Below, piece by piece: positions 22,601 to 34,140 of a stretch of DNA of 64,000 bases. Position 1 is the first letter of the stretch. Every line of letters begins with the position of its first letter. A program made the position numbers and the translations under genes. The stretch comes from Rhexocercosporidium sp. MPI-PUGE-AT-0058 (Eukaryota > Ascomycota > Leotiomycetes > Helotiales). The notes beneath the pieces were generated by a model. That model was not told where the DNA came from and searched no databases. It saw only the letters and a list, made by a program, of their open reading frames with translations. The stretch is from contig JAGTJL010000012.1 of assembly GCA_020746875.1 (NCBI GenBank), positions 1-64,000 of the forward strand, read 5' to 3'.

Positions 22601-25600
22601 TCTACCGTCTTAATAATTATAAGTAACGAAATATCCTTATAGAATTTCTTATATTTAGTTTAATTAAATATAATAACACCTTCTCGATTTAATATGATTT
22701 CGTCGAAAAAGGCTTTCTCTTTTAATTATAATATATCTTTAATATTTAAAATAATAAGTCGCTCTTCCGTAATCTTAAATCCGTAAGGAAAGCCGATAAA
22801 ATAAAAAAATAAAATATTTTAATACTTCTCAACTTACTTTTAAAAAAAATTCCTTTTTTTAAAGACTTCGTACTAGTCTTTACGGCCTTTAAGCGTATCT
22901 CTTATTTTATTTATTTAATTTATAAGCTTAATTTTTTTATCTTTTATTTTATATATAATATAAACCCGCGAAACTTATTTACGTTTTTTAAATAAAAACG
23001 TTATTAATAAAATATTATAATCCGTAATAAATTAAAAAGTAAGCTCGATTTTCTTAGTTAATATAATATTAAATATACGTTCTTTACCGAAAAGAACTTT
23101 AATAAAATCTTTATAAAAGAAATAATCGTAAAAGTCCGTCTTTAGAATTATAAATTCTTGCTTTATATATTTAATAAAAATATATAAGACGTCTTTAAAA
23201 AAAGAACTGCTTTTATTTCTAAAAGTTTCTTCGTCTCCCCCGTAGAAAAGCTCGTCTTCGAACTGAAAGGAAGTATCCTTTAAAAAGCATTCGACGGTAT
23301 TAATTATAAAGCTTTAATTATAATTAATTACTCGTTTTCCGAGTCAGTTTCGGACTCGAAGTAATCTAATTCCGGATCTAATAATATTCTATTAGCTCGG
23401 CTTTCAGACTTCGTAGCTTTAATACTTCTAGCGTACTTCATAAGTTTAACTGCTTTAATAATAATAACTAATTACGTAATCTTATTTTATAAGTTAGCGT
23501 AAATTAAACCGCCTTCCGTATTAAATAAGTATTTAAATAAAACGCGCGTAATTTAAAAGAATAAAAATCTAAAAATAACTTTAATACTTCAAATATTTAT
23601 AATATAAAACTTAATAAAAATAATACAATCTCTTATTATAACTAAGACGTTATCCATATATTTTAGAAATCGCGATTTTACGCTTATAATATTCTTTAAA
23701 GCTATAAAATCGCTTTTTATAATAAGGACTTTTAATTAAACAGTAATATTATAAAATATATAATTGACTTTTACGCCGAAATTAAGAATAGCTCGGATAT
23801 TATTAAGTCTCGTCCTCTTAAGTATAATAATCACATACTTCGGCGTTAGAAAATATTATTTATAACTCAATCCTTAAAATATATCGACTAAATAAACTTC
23901 GGCGGTTAATAATAAGTCGACTTTAAATTCTTTTTTTAAAATTATTACTTTTTAAAGCGCTATTAAAATAACGGTTAAGATTATAAGCACCGGGCTAAAA
24001 AAAGAAATTAAGTTTAATAATAACTAAAAAATTAATTATTAAATTAGTATTTTTTATATTAAAAAGACTTAATACTTCTATTTCTTTTATTAAACTTAGA
24101 GCTTATACGTAAGTTTAGCTTAAAATATAATAAGATAAATAATAATTCGTTATTTTTATTTAAGGAAAATACGTTTAAACTATCGCGAAACTCGCAGTCC
24201 TTTTAATATAAAATCTAAAATATTAGCCCGAAATAATAAAAAGCGTTAAAATATAATATTATTCCTTTCTTAATCGCAATCTCAAAGAGCTTTTATATAC
24301 TTTATAATCTTAATACTAATAATAACGATTTAATCTTAAATCTCTTAATTAATAGTCTTCGGTCGACTTATCTTTAGTAAGTCGATTAAAATAAAGATTT
24401 TTCTTAAGATTAAGTTTTTAAAAAGCTCTTTTTAAGTAAAAAGCTTATCGAGCGTATTATTTAACGTATAATTATTCCGCGATAGCGCTTAATATACGCG
24501 AGGTCGGCCTGAAATCGCCTTAATAATAATAAGTAAATTGCTTTTAGCGCGTTTCTAAACAGTTTCTATAAAAAATAATTTAATAGCAATCGGTCCTTTT
24601 CGACTCACGGCTAAAGTAACTTCTTTTAATTTCTTAAAAATAATATTTTTATTATTATCTCTTATAATAATCTAAGTAGGTTTTACTTTAAGTGCTTTAA
24701 TTAAAAGATTTATATTTATAAGCTCTTAAAATCTAACGGCATTTTTGACTTTTTTATAAACTTTTAATCTTTCGTAATTAACTTAAGCTTTAAGACGTTC
24801 TTAAAATAAGGTTCCGGTTATATATAATTCGGCTCTTATTATTACTTTAAAAGCAACGATATTTTATTATTTTATTTCTATAAATATTATTTCGAAGCTA
24901 TTATTTATTCCTTTTAAATTAAAAGTAATAAATACGTTTTAAACGTTAGCTAATCTTATTATATTAAAGAATCGAATAGCAAGGATATTTAAATAATCTT
25001 AGAGCTTTTAACTTACTTTTAATATTAATTCTTTTAAAGCTGACTTCGATATAATATTTTATTAAACTAAAAGGGCTTCTTAAGCGTCTCGGAGCTTCTT
25101 TTAAATTACTTCTTCTTTCCGCCTTAAATTTAAGTCTCTTTTTATATTAATTATTCGTAAAATAAGGACTTCTTTTTTTAATTTATTCCGAAGAAATTAA
25201 ACCGCTTAAGCTTTTATACTTTCCTTTTAAAAGCTTATATAAATATAATTATTTTTATTTTTATAAATAATTTTTAAATTAAACCACTTTTTAAACTCGT
25301 GATATTAATTTTAATATTTATAAAATCCTTAAGGTTTAGCACTTAGAATCAGCTTATTAAAGCAAAAAAAGCATTTAATGCTTATATTATCTTTTATATT
25401 AAAACGTTAATTATATTTAAAGCTTATTTTAAAATCTTAATAAAATACTTTAACTTCTTTAAAATATGCGATCGACTCGTAAATAAATAAAGCCTTAACT
25501 TCGGCTATTAATTCCGGATTCTTTCTTTTTTTTATAATAACGTATAAAATACGCAAGTTATTTAATCTTTCCGCAATTATATTAATATCCCGTTTTATAG

Positions 25601-28064
25601 CTTAATTAATATCGCGAGTCAGCCTCTCGATAATAAAAATAACTTCTTTTCGAATATACTTTTTTTAATTTAATTTAAGATAAAGTACTAAACTCTTCTT
25701 AAAGACGTCGTTAATCTCTCGAGCTAAAGAATTATCCTTATACTTCGTAAGCTTAAGGCGAGCTATAAGGTTAAGCCTCCCGAACTATGCCGCTAAAAAG
25801 AGAGTTTTATTATTACTCGACCCGAGTCGAAGATAATTAGCTTAAATAATTCGTATAAATAATACTTCTTTTTTAATTAATATATCGATTTCCCGCTCGA
25901 CTTAAAATAAGTCTTTTATTTTAACGTATATTTTATTAAAAGATTATATATTTTTTATATTAAAAGTATTATTATTTTTTATAAAAGTTCCGGCTTTTCG
26001 CTTTAAGTACTTAAATAAAACCGCTAAAAACTTTATAATTATTTATTACTTTATAATAATTTTCTTTTATATATAAGCTCGATTAACTTTTCTAAAAGCT
26101 CGAAAGAATTATTAAAATTAAGATTTAAAAATATCTTTTATAATATATTTAAAATTATTAAATATCTTCTTTAAGTTTTAAAAAGTATAATAATATTACT
26201 TAAAGTCGAACGTTCGGTATTCTTTTATAATTTCTTTAACTAATTCTTAATAAGTATTATTAAAGAAGTCGGGGAGCTACTTAATATTTTAGCTTACTTT
26301 AAGGATATAATAATTTATAACGTATTATTTCTTTTCGGCGTTATTTATAATGCCTCGAGCCGTAAAAAGCTGCTTTAAGGTCTTAAAGAACTTAATAATA
26401 TTATTCCCGTTAAAATATAAGTAATTAAAAATACTTAAAGTTAGTATAACTTAAGCTATTACGAATTAAAAAGATCCTTTAATAAAATCCGTAATAAGTC
26501 GTGCGGCCTAAGATATAAGCTATTAAGACGTTATATTATTAAAAGTAATTTCGTAATAATAATTATTTAAAGCCTTATTTACTTCGTATAATATAAAAGT
26601 TTTAATAAATTTATATTATCTTAGCGTAAGTCGTATTAATTAAAAAGCTTAAGCGAAAGTAGCTTAAGCTTAAAGTAATATTATATAACTTATATTAACG
26701 GGGTTAAGTCCCTCTTGCTTCGGAGGCGAATATAATATAACTTAAGAATATATAAGTTAAATAAGTATTATATAAGCTGGTAGAGCTTAAGAAGCGGCTT
26801 AAACTCTTATATTAAAGCTTTTTAAATAACTATTGCCTTAGTTATAATTAAATATATTTTATTGTAAATTACTATCGCCGCTTTTATTTCTTTTCTTTTT
26901 CTTATTAATAATTAGAATATTGTTCACAAGTATTTCTAGTAATTATAATAAAATAAAGCTAATAATTCTAGCGATATTAAGCTTTATTAAAAGTCTAGTA
27001 AGCACGAAAGTAAAAGAGCTTATAAAGCTTATAAAGCCGGTCTTAATAATAAAGTAATTTATAATCGGAGTCGCAGAGCTTCTTTAAGTTATAAAGGAGT
27101 TATTAGTAAGTCGTTCAAGCTCCTTGCCCTTTAGATTACTGTTAAAAGCGTTGTTTTTAATATTATTTTCGGATATAATTAATTTTTCTTAATGAAATTA
27201 ATAATTTATTAAAGAATAAATACGCTTAATATTATTAGTAAAAAAGTAAAAGATATAATATATTATGCTAAAAAAGGAAGAATATACGAGCTCGAGAAAA
27301 CAAAGGAGATATATAAATAAAATATTAAATTAAAGAGCTTATAGCTTTAAGCTCCTCTCGAGGTAATAAAGCCCGAAAGACGCCGAAGTCTAAGCCTTTT
27401 ATCTTTATAATAAATAAACGTATAAGCTTAAGCGAAATAAATAAATCTCGTTAAATATAAAAGCTTTATTATTATTAAAGTTAATCTCGGTATAAAATAA
27501 CTTAAGACTGAAATTAATTAAAAAAATATAAAATAAAACTTTATATACTTTTTTATTAAGCTCCGTCTTATTAGCTTAAAATAAGCTTTTAATGGAAAAA
27601 GAAAAGAAAAAAAATAATAAATACGCTTATTAAAAATACGATTAACGTTAAAACTTATTGAATTCATTTTAAATAATTTACTTTTCGTTTCCGAAGTATT
27701 AAATATGCTTTAATATTAATTAAAGCGTTTCTAATAACGTAATCCGGCTATTTTCAATCCGACTTTTTTTAATATTAATATTCTACGTATTAAAACTAAT
27801 ATTTTTAATAATTTAAGTACTCTTATATTAAAAATAAATAATTTCCCTTTAAACTTCTTGTGCTTCTTGTTATATTATAAAAGACTGTCGAGGTACCGTA
27901 TTTAATTTTATTTTAAGAGCTAGAAGATCTCTAAGTAAATAAGTTTACACTAGTTCAAGCACTTGTCGGTTTCGGTCCTTATAATTAGTATAAAAAGCCT
28001 CTAGGCTTCTTTACGTACTTTACTTTAGCTTTTTTACTTACTCCTTACGTCGATTACTAAAATA

Positions 28065-28345
28065 TATAAAAAAGAAAATACTAAATATATAATAAGAGAG
28101 TAATAAAATAAGTGCCGGAAAATAATTATAAGAAATACTTATTTAACGAGTATTTAAAATATTATATATTTAAAATATATAATTTATTAAAGGAAGAGAG
28201 AAATATAGTTTAAATAAAAAAGAAAAATTATAATAATAAAAATCGTTATTATTATTAGAGGATATTACTTTAAAAGCTATCTTAAATACAGTAAGATGCA
28301 GCTCAATCACGTAACAAATAGGCCTCTGAGGTCAACCCCACCACA
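28065..28345 (-). repeat. Right LTR of the inner element (5' LTR in its own orientation)
   Basis: 281-bp partner of 15764-16044. Its last about 60 bp (AGGCCTCTGAGGTCAACCCC) are much less RIPed than the same part of the left copy. Confidence 0.9.
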
Positions 28346-28349
28346 TTAT

Positions 28350-29200
28350 ATATTTAATAACCTTTAAAAAGTATAAAGTTTAAGTTAAAAAAGTAATAAT
28401 AATATTATAAGCGCACAGATTATAAGTCGATATTAAAAAGTCCGAGTTTAATATATAAAAAATAAAGTTCTTAAGTTTTATTATTAACGTTAATAATATA
28501 AAAGTAAACCCGGAAAAAGTTAACGTAATTAAAGACTAAAAATACGCCGGCAATATACGTAATATATAAAACTATTTTAAGTTTTATAATTTTTACCGCC
28601 GGTTTATTAAGGATTACAGTCGTATTACTCGACCTTTTATAATACTTACCGAGAAAGACATACTTTTTAATTTTGATAACGCTTATAAAAACGCGTAAGA
28701 AACTCTTTAAGAAGCCCTTTAATTTATATTAGTCCTTTACTATTATAATTTAATAAAGCAAACGCGGTTAAAGACCGACTCTTTTAATAAAGTCGTTATT
28801 AGCGTATTATTTTAACTTTAAGAAGACGGCATTTTTTATTTTATAAGTTACTTTTTTAAAATTATAATAAATCTCGAGCTTAATTACTTAATTTATAATA
28901 AAAAGATATTAGCGATCTTTTAGTCGTTTAAATAATACCGTTTAGAATTATTAAGTGTTTAAAAGAATATATACGTATATACGGATTACCGAGCTTTAAA
29001 GTAATTTATAATTATTAAGGATTTTACGGCTAAATAAGTACGTTAGGCCGAGTTTTTTACGGAATTTTATTTCACAATTATATATTATACCGGAATTATT
29101 AATACTTTTATTAATACTTTTTCTTAAAGAAATCAAAACCTTATAATAACGGAAGCTCGTAAGCAAGCTATTTATAATTAATAACTTATTACAGACGATA
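28350..29200 (+). pseudogene. Outer pol relic: 3' part of reverse transcriptase and RNase H
   Basis: Continues the frame broken at 15763. After the D-D box comes a TFKKYKV-VKKV block, VDIKKSEFN, KVNPEKVNVIKD and YRRFIKDYS, then an RNase H with VYTDYRALK near 28980. Stops from CAG/CAA/TGG changes occur throughout. The frame continuity across the excised inner element is strong evidence for the nested order of insertion. Confidence 0.85.
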
Positions 29201-29989
29201 AAATCGACCCTTTAATTACTACTGACTTTTAATTAACAGTCGTCGACTCTTTTAAGCCGTCACGACTACTTAATCAAAAAATATATTAAGCGTAGTTTTT
29301 TAAACGAATAATTAAATTAATAAATAAAATACTTTAAAAAAAAAAACGTCTTTTAGCCGAGGCCGCTTAACTAAAGTATTTAAATACACCTCTTTTTTAC
29401 GGAACTATTCTTTATTCGATAACGGCGTAAAATACTTAACTAAAAATCATAAAGCGGTATATGCGGAGTAGTCGTATGGCCGCCACTTTAGCTGCTTTTT
29501 TAGCCTTTATAAAAGTAGACTAGGAGGCAGACTAGAAGCCAGACCAAGAGTTAGATTAAGAGTTAAATTAAGAGGTAGAGCAAGTTCTAAAATAAAATCA
29601 CGTATTAATTGACCCGGAAGCACCTGCCGCGGAAGAGCTAAACTTTAACTTTATAGTTATATATAATATTATTAAATACGACGTAATAAATTAAGTGCTT
29701 ATAATTAATAAAGAGTCTCCTTTACTAAAGCCTTTTTAATAAAGAGCCCGCGAAAACGACTTAAATTACAAGTTGTCGAATAATAAGTTTCTTTTTTAAA
29801 GCCGTCTAAAAGTGCTTATAAAACCGCCGAAGCTTTATACGTCGTTATTACGTTATATATACTCATAACCTTTAGTCGCTTATGCTAGAATCGGAAAAAT
29901 AAAAGTTATATTAAGCCGCAAATACTATTAAAATAGCCTTTTTATAAACGTAAGCTATTATATAGCGAATTATAGTTATTTTAAGTAAA

Positions 29990-30620
29990 AAGCTAAAAGA
30001 GATAAAATACTTAGTTTTTTATACTCTTTACTTATTCCCGCTCGGCCGTATTAATACTTTATAATAAATTTTACGAAGTTATTATTAAATAAGAGCGGTT
30101 ATAACTTCGCTATAGTTATTATTAACTACTTATTTAAAAAACCGGTCTTAATACTTTATAATAATATAATTACCGCTAAAAGCATAGCTACCCTTTTCCT
30201 CGTCTATTAGACTCGCCATTTCGGTATACTAAAGTTTATTGTCTTAGATTAAGGTTTATAATTCGTTTCTTCTTTTTAAAAAGAATATTACCGTATACTT
30301 AGCATTAAAGTAAAGTTAACGACAATATATAACTTTAATATTGACGGCTAAATTAAGATAATAAACTAATATATTAAATAACGGCTCCGCCTCTTTTGTT
30401 ATTATTATTAAGACAATTAAAGTAACCTCTTACTTATTATGAATATCGCGTAACTTACCTTATTTTACGAGTCTCTTAATAACCTTACGCTTTTCCAGTT
30501 ATTTAATAGCGTAGAGCTAAGGACTTCTTAAGACTTAGTAAATCAAGAATTATTTATTACGGTAATAAAGAAGTTTAATCGCGAGGAAGCTCTATAAGTC
30601 GCCTTACGTATAAAAAAAGT
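29990..30620 (+). pseudogene. Outer pol relic: integrase core
   Basis: Plus-strand frame shows NKSGYNFAIVIINYL, then TRHFGILKFIVLD and KVKLTTIYNFNIDG followed by INQYIK. These are the D, D and E-region blocks of a gypsy integrase, with Gln/Trp codons turned to stops. Non-functional. Confidence 0.85.
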
Positions 30621-30921
30621 TATAGAAGTTATATAATTGTCGTTAAAGGCTTAATAAAAGAAAATAAAGCGTTTGGCTAATCGTAGTCGACGCGCTGTCG
30701 ATTAAAACGTTAGTAATTTAATGTTAGTCGACACTCGGAACTAGAATATCGACCGTCTTTTAAAGAAAAGAGAGAATTAAAAAGTAAAGCTACCGATAAA
30801 TTAAATTATATACCCCGTATTTTATACTTATTTATTACAAAAGTACGTTAATAATCCCTTATTAAGATAAGTAAGACAAACGCCGGCACTAATTCAGCTC
30901 TTATTAAACTAAAACAAATAG

Positions 30922-31035
30922 GAAATTGAAGTTATATTAGGCTTTAAAGTTATAAAGAATAAGCTATTTTACCGCATTAAGTAGTTAGGCGCCGACGAGG
31001 ACTTGTAATAATATCCGTGTTCAGATATTATAACC
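30922..31035 (+). pseudogene. Outer pol relic: C-terminal chromodomain-like segment
   Basis: Frame reads EIEVILGFKVIKNKLFYRIK, stop, LGADED, stop, stop, YPCSDI. This follows the chromodomain pattern E-V-E-x-I-L ... Y-x-V/I-K-W-x-G ... W-x-P with the aromatic Trp codons converted to stops. It sits at the end of the integrase as in chromoviruses, which use it to target heterochromatin. Confidence 0.72.
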
Positions 31036-31212
31036 GCACTTTATATAATTAAGAACTTTTACTTTAATAATAAAGCGGTTAAAAGACTTTTAAAGGCATT
31101 ACTTTAATAGTTAAAAGTATATAATATTAATGTCGACGATTATAACGACTTAAAAGACGATATTATTATGACTATAACTATGAGGACGCAGTTTTTCGAG
31201 AGGAGGGAGTAA

Positions 31213-31467
31213 TATTACGACTCCTTAAGCCTCGTATTTTAATCGAGCGAGCTTGGCATCGCTTATAATATTATTTTAATATAACAACTATAGCGCTAAG
31301 CCTAATCGGGAAAGGCTAAGGAGACCCTTTATGTATTTATACTAAAGCTCCCTCTTATAAAGAGCTCTCCTTTTCTCTTTGTCTTTTCTTTTTGATTCTG
31401 AGCGTAACTTTAAGTCCAAATACAAAGCTATCTCTTGCACCGTATCAACCTCTAGCCAGCCGTAACA
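31213..31467 (+). repeat. 3' LTR of the outer retrotransposon
   Basis: 255 bp, same length as the 5' LTR. The start is TATTACGACTCC (TG changed to TA) and the end GCCGTAACA is intact. It is preceded by a polypurine tract and followed by the CCGTG duplication. Confidence 0.93.
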
Positions 31468-31472
31468 CCGTG
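31468..31472 (+). repeat. Right target-site duplication CCGTG
   Basis: Identical to 12174-12178; see the left copy. Confidence 0.92.
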
Positions 31473-31743
31473 CTTATACGACAGATACACAGTATAACAT
31501 ATAAACGAAGTATACAAATGTAATTAAAGCAATATAAAAGCTCTCAATTAGTTAAATGAAAGTAAAATAAAAGAAAGTACTATCGGAATCTTATAACTTG
31601 TAAAGAAAAGGATTAGTGTAAATAATAATTATTAATTCTAAGGGAAACTACGTTTATATAATCACTTTAAAAGTTCTCGTAAGCCTAGCTTAATTAAGCA
31701 GTTAAAACTCTAACTAAGCTAGTTAAAGTAATTAAAAATTTTT

Positions 31744-31955
31744 AAGCCGGTAAGAGAGCTTTCCGGTAGTTTTAGAGTTTCACTTAGTTATAAGCTTAAA
31801 CTAGCTAAGCTAGTTAAGCTAGTTTTAACTAAGCCGATAAAAGAGCGTTCCGGTAACTTTAAAGTTTAGCTCGGTTATAAGCTTAAAACTAGCTCAGCTA
31901 ATTAAGCCGGTAAAAGACTTTTCCGATAGCCTTAGAGTTTAGCTCGGTTATAGGC
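31744..31955 (+). repeat. Three-copy minisatellite, 73-87-bp unit
   Basis: Imperfect tandem copies start at 31744, 31831 and 31904 (last one partial). The shared core is AAGCCGGTAAAAGAG then TTTCCGGTAGC-TTTAGAGTTTAGCTCGGTTATAAGCTTAAA. The first copy carries an extra CTAGCTAAG-type duplication, and the copies differ mostly by transitions. Confidence 0.75.
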
Positions 31956-32440
31956 TATAGTTGTATTAAATTTATTATTTAAGCGAGTATAAATAAGACG
32001 TATATTATATTCTAATAAATACAGCCCCGTAAACAAAAGAAGGTCTAAATTTACTTAATTCTAAGTTTGCTAATATAAACACTATTTAAGAGACTTAAAT
32101 TAAAGCTAATAATTAAAAAAATAAAATCGACAGCTTTAAATCAAGCCAGAAATTCGGATTTTACGAAAGATTATATAAAAGTTGATACATTATAGAGTTA
32201 TTAATGATTAAATAAGAAGTATTAGAATTTAATAGGTGGTCAGAAAGAGGAGGTGGGGACTTAAGGCACTTTGAGCTAGCAGAAGCGTACACTATCAACC
32301 AGCCCCGTTTTTCATTATCATAATCAATGAAAGCTACCAACGTTTGGTATCTACATGAAACCTCGCCCATAGAGTGGCTAAGAACTTCATATAGCGCCTG
32401 AAGAAACCTCAAATGGGGCGAGAGTTTTCCCAACTCGAAA
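31956..32440. other. AT-rich DNA downstream of the P450 gene
   Basis: The region from the retrotransposon edge to the P450 stop is AT-rich to about 32160 and then ordinary. A 103-codon open frame at 32161-32472 overlaps the P450 3' end out of frame and is not called. Confidence 0.45.
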
Positions 32441-34140
32441 CTAGGCTGCCATAGCGGCAATCTTGACGCCATTCATATGGACTGGTTGTACCCGAATCAA
32501 TGGCGTATAAGGGTTGTTATCACGGCTCTCAATGGCTTTGAAGCGGCGCGCAAACCTCGCAATGCAGTAACTCGCTTCGGTAGTGACCGACGGCTGCGCG
32601 GGACACCGTCTGGGACCACCGCTAAAAGGCATGAAGCTCCAGGAAGGACTCTTCCCCAACATGCGTTCTGGCTTGAAATTGTCAGCGTCCTCGCCCCACA
32701 GATCCTTGTCGCGAAACATGCCGAGTTTATTAACTCGTACCACGTCGCCCTTCTTGAGTAAAATGGGTGATGTTCTGTCCTTGCCACCACCGAGCGGGAG
32801 TGTGCTGTCCCTGACGCACATGCGTGTTTGAGTAATGTTAACGGGAAATAGCCGGTGTACTGCCCAAATTATGATGAGCATTCTGTAATTCCCCCTCTAC
32901 GCCTCGCAGCAAGTCATCGGGGTAGGGAAAGAATTACCTTCGTTTAATACTGCGCCGAGATATGTCATGGATCTCAAGCGCTCGTATGTTAGATCTGCCT
33001 CTAGCCCGTGGGATAGCACTTCCTCTCTGACTTTTGCGTAGACAGCAGGGTGGCGAGCAAGGCTCCAGAAGGCGTTGCTAATCAAGATGGAGGTTGTATC
33101 GTTATTAGGTGCGAACAGGATCAGCATTTCTGATCGGAGGTGCTCTCTGTCTCCGCCAAAGTGGGGTAGCATAGACCAGAGCAGATCGGTCCTCGCATAG
33201 TTCTCCTGGATAGCAGTGGTCGATTTATTTTCACTATTGGCGCCTTCTGCTGGTGCGTTCTTCTTGGCCAAGTCTGCATAGGCCTTGTCGATGTGGCGGT
33301 CGATGAAAGTGTGCACGATGCCGATCGCATCAAGCCACGCCTTGTGCTTAAAAAGCCAGAGCAACCTGACCATCATAAGACGGAAGCGTAAACCGCGTAG
33401 GATTTCTGCCATGGCCCAGGCAATCTGGTCGCGTTCTGGATGAAGGAGGGAATTCGTGGACTCGCCGAACATGAACTCGGTGGACGTGTCAAGAAACTGG
33501 AGTTGCTCTGTTAGAACTGAATCGACGACCACATAACAGGGGAGTGGGAACAGTGACGAACCCATCTTTGCATCAGTATTTGCATATCAAAGGTTGACCC
33601 GTCCTGGGGGATTAGACTCAGAAGGTTATCGGTGTACTTCTCCAAACGCTCCGTGTTGGTGTAGGACTCTCTCGCGAAGTATGGTTTGATTATCGTTCTG
33701 CTGAACTCCCACTCGGGGCCATCAACTGTACCGACACCTTTGTCGGCGAAAGGCATAGTTGCATGATTGTTGCGCCGTAGGGGACCAACCCCAAAGTCTT
33801 TCCAGACCGACGTGGCGAACAGGGCTTTCATGTTCTCCGGCTCAGTTGTATGGACGAACCTTTTCCCGAAGAAGTTGAAGGTGATTGTTTTAGCCTTTCC
33901 TGTAACGTGCAAATTGCAGAGCCATTGTAGGAAGGTATGATTTTTCGCGGCTGTGGCCATAGTGAAAGCCATGTCCAAGCCCATGATGGGATCCAATTGT
34001 GGATAGCGCGGGATTGCTCCATAGCCCTTCTTCCACTCCTGAAAAGATCTCCATGAGTGGGAGGTCATCGACTTCGAGATAAGGACGAAAAATACTAAAA
34101 TAAAAATGTACTGCCATTCGAATGTAATCTCCCACGCCAT
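32441..34140 (-). CDS. Cytochrome P450 monooxygenase
   Basis: Heme-thiolate monooxygenase, probably ER-anchored. Three exons: 34140-33562, 33496-32938 and 32859-32441, introns GTTCGT/CCAG (65 nt) and GTAATT/GCAG (78 nt), encoding 518 aa. An N-terminal membrane anchor (YIFILVFFVLIS) is followed by a basic stretch. The I-helix reads LFAPNNDTTS, with Asn where AGxDT usually has Gly. The ExxR motif is created exactly across intron 2 as E-V-H-R-L-F-P. The heme loop is FSGGPRRCPAQ with Cys465 as thiolate ligand. Overall it resembles the fungal CYP52/alkane-hydroxylase-like group by its FSGGPRRCPAQ loop, but no exact family is claimed. Start taken at GCCATGG (34140), although two in-frame ATGs lie upstream (34179, 34218). 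It is divergent from the PKS and likely hydroxylates the polyketide. Confidence 0.88.

Larger units (their letters stand above)
15764..28345 (-). mobile_element. Inner Ty3/gypsy LTR retrotransposon, antisense, nested in the outer reverse transcriptase
   Basis: Bounded by 281-bp LTRs at 15764-16044 and 28065-28345 (TG...CA; pairwise differences nearly all transitions). It has an apparent 4-bp duplication TTAT (15760-15763 and 28346-28349); removing one copy restores the outer reading frame. Internal coding relics run on the minus strand: reverse transcriptase about 22600-22100, RNase H about 21660-21290, integrase about 20560-20230. A purine tract (AAAAAAGGGA on the minus strand) abuts the left LTR, as expected for antisense orientation. 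At 12.6 kb it is long for a gypsy element; about 4.2 kb lies between integrase and its 3' LTR and about 5 kb precedes the reverse transcriptase. All frames carry stops. Confidence 0.9.
12179..31467 (+). mobile_element. Outer Ty3/gypsy LTR retrotransposon (chromovirus), RIPed and interrupted by a second element
   Basis: Bounded by 255-bp LTRs (12179-12433 and 31213-31467), both TG...CA type after allowing G-to-A/C-to-T changes, and by an exact 5-bp duplication CCGTG. A purine tract (GAGAGGAGGGAG) precedes the 3' LTR. In order on the plus strand, a decayed gag with a CCHC knuckle, reverse transcriptase, RNase H, integrase and a chromodomain-like end can be read through many stop codons. Pol-then-integrase order and the terminal chromodomain place it among Ty3/gypsy chromoviruses. 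The inner element at 15764-28345 splits the reverse transcriptase; subtracting it leaves about 6.7 kb, a usual size. No protein can be made from it as it stands. Confidence 0.93.

Noticed and set aside
32161..32472. 103-codon minus-strand open frame overlapping the P450 3' end
   Set aside because: It is out of frame with the P450 exon 3 it overlaps, and extends into AT-rich DNA.
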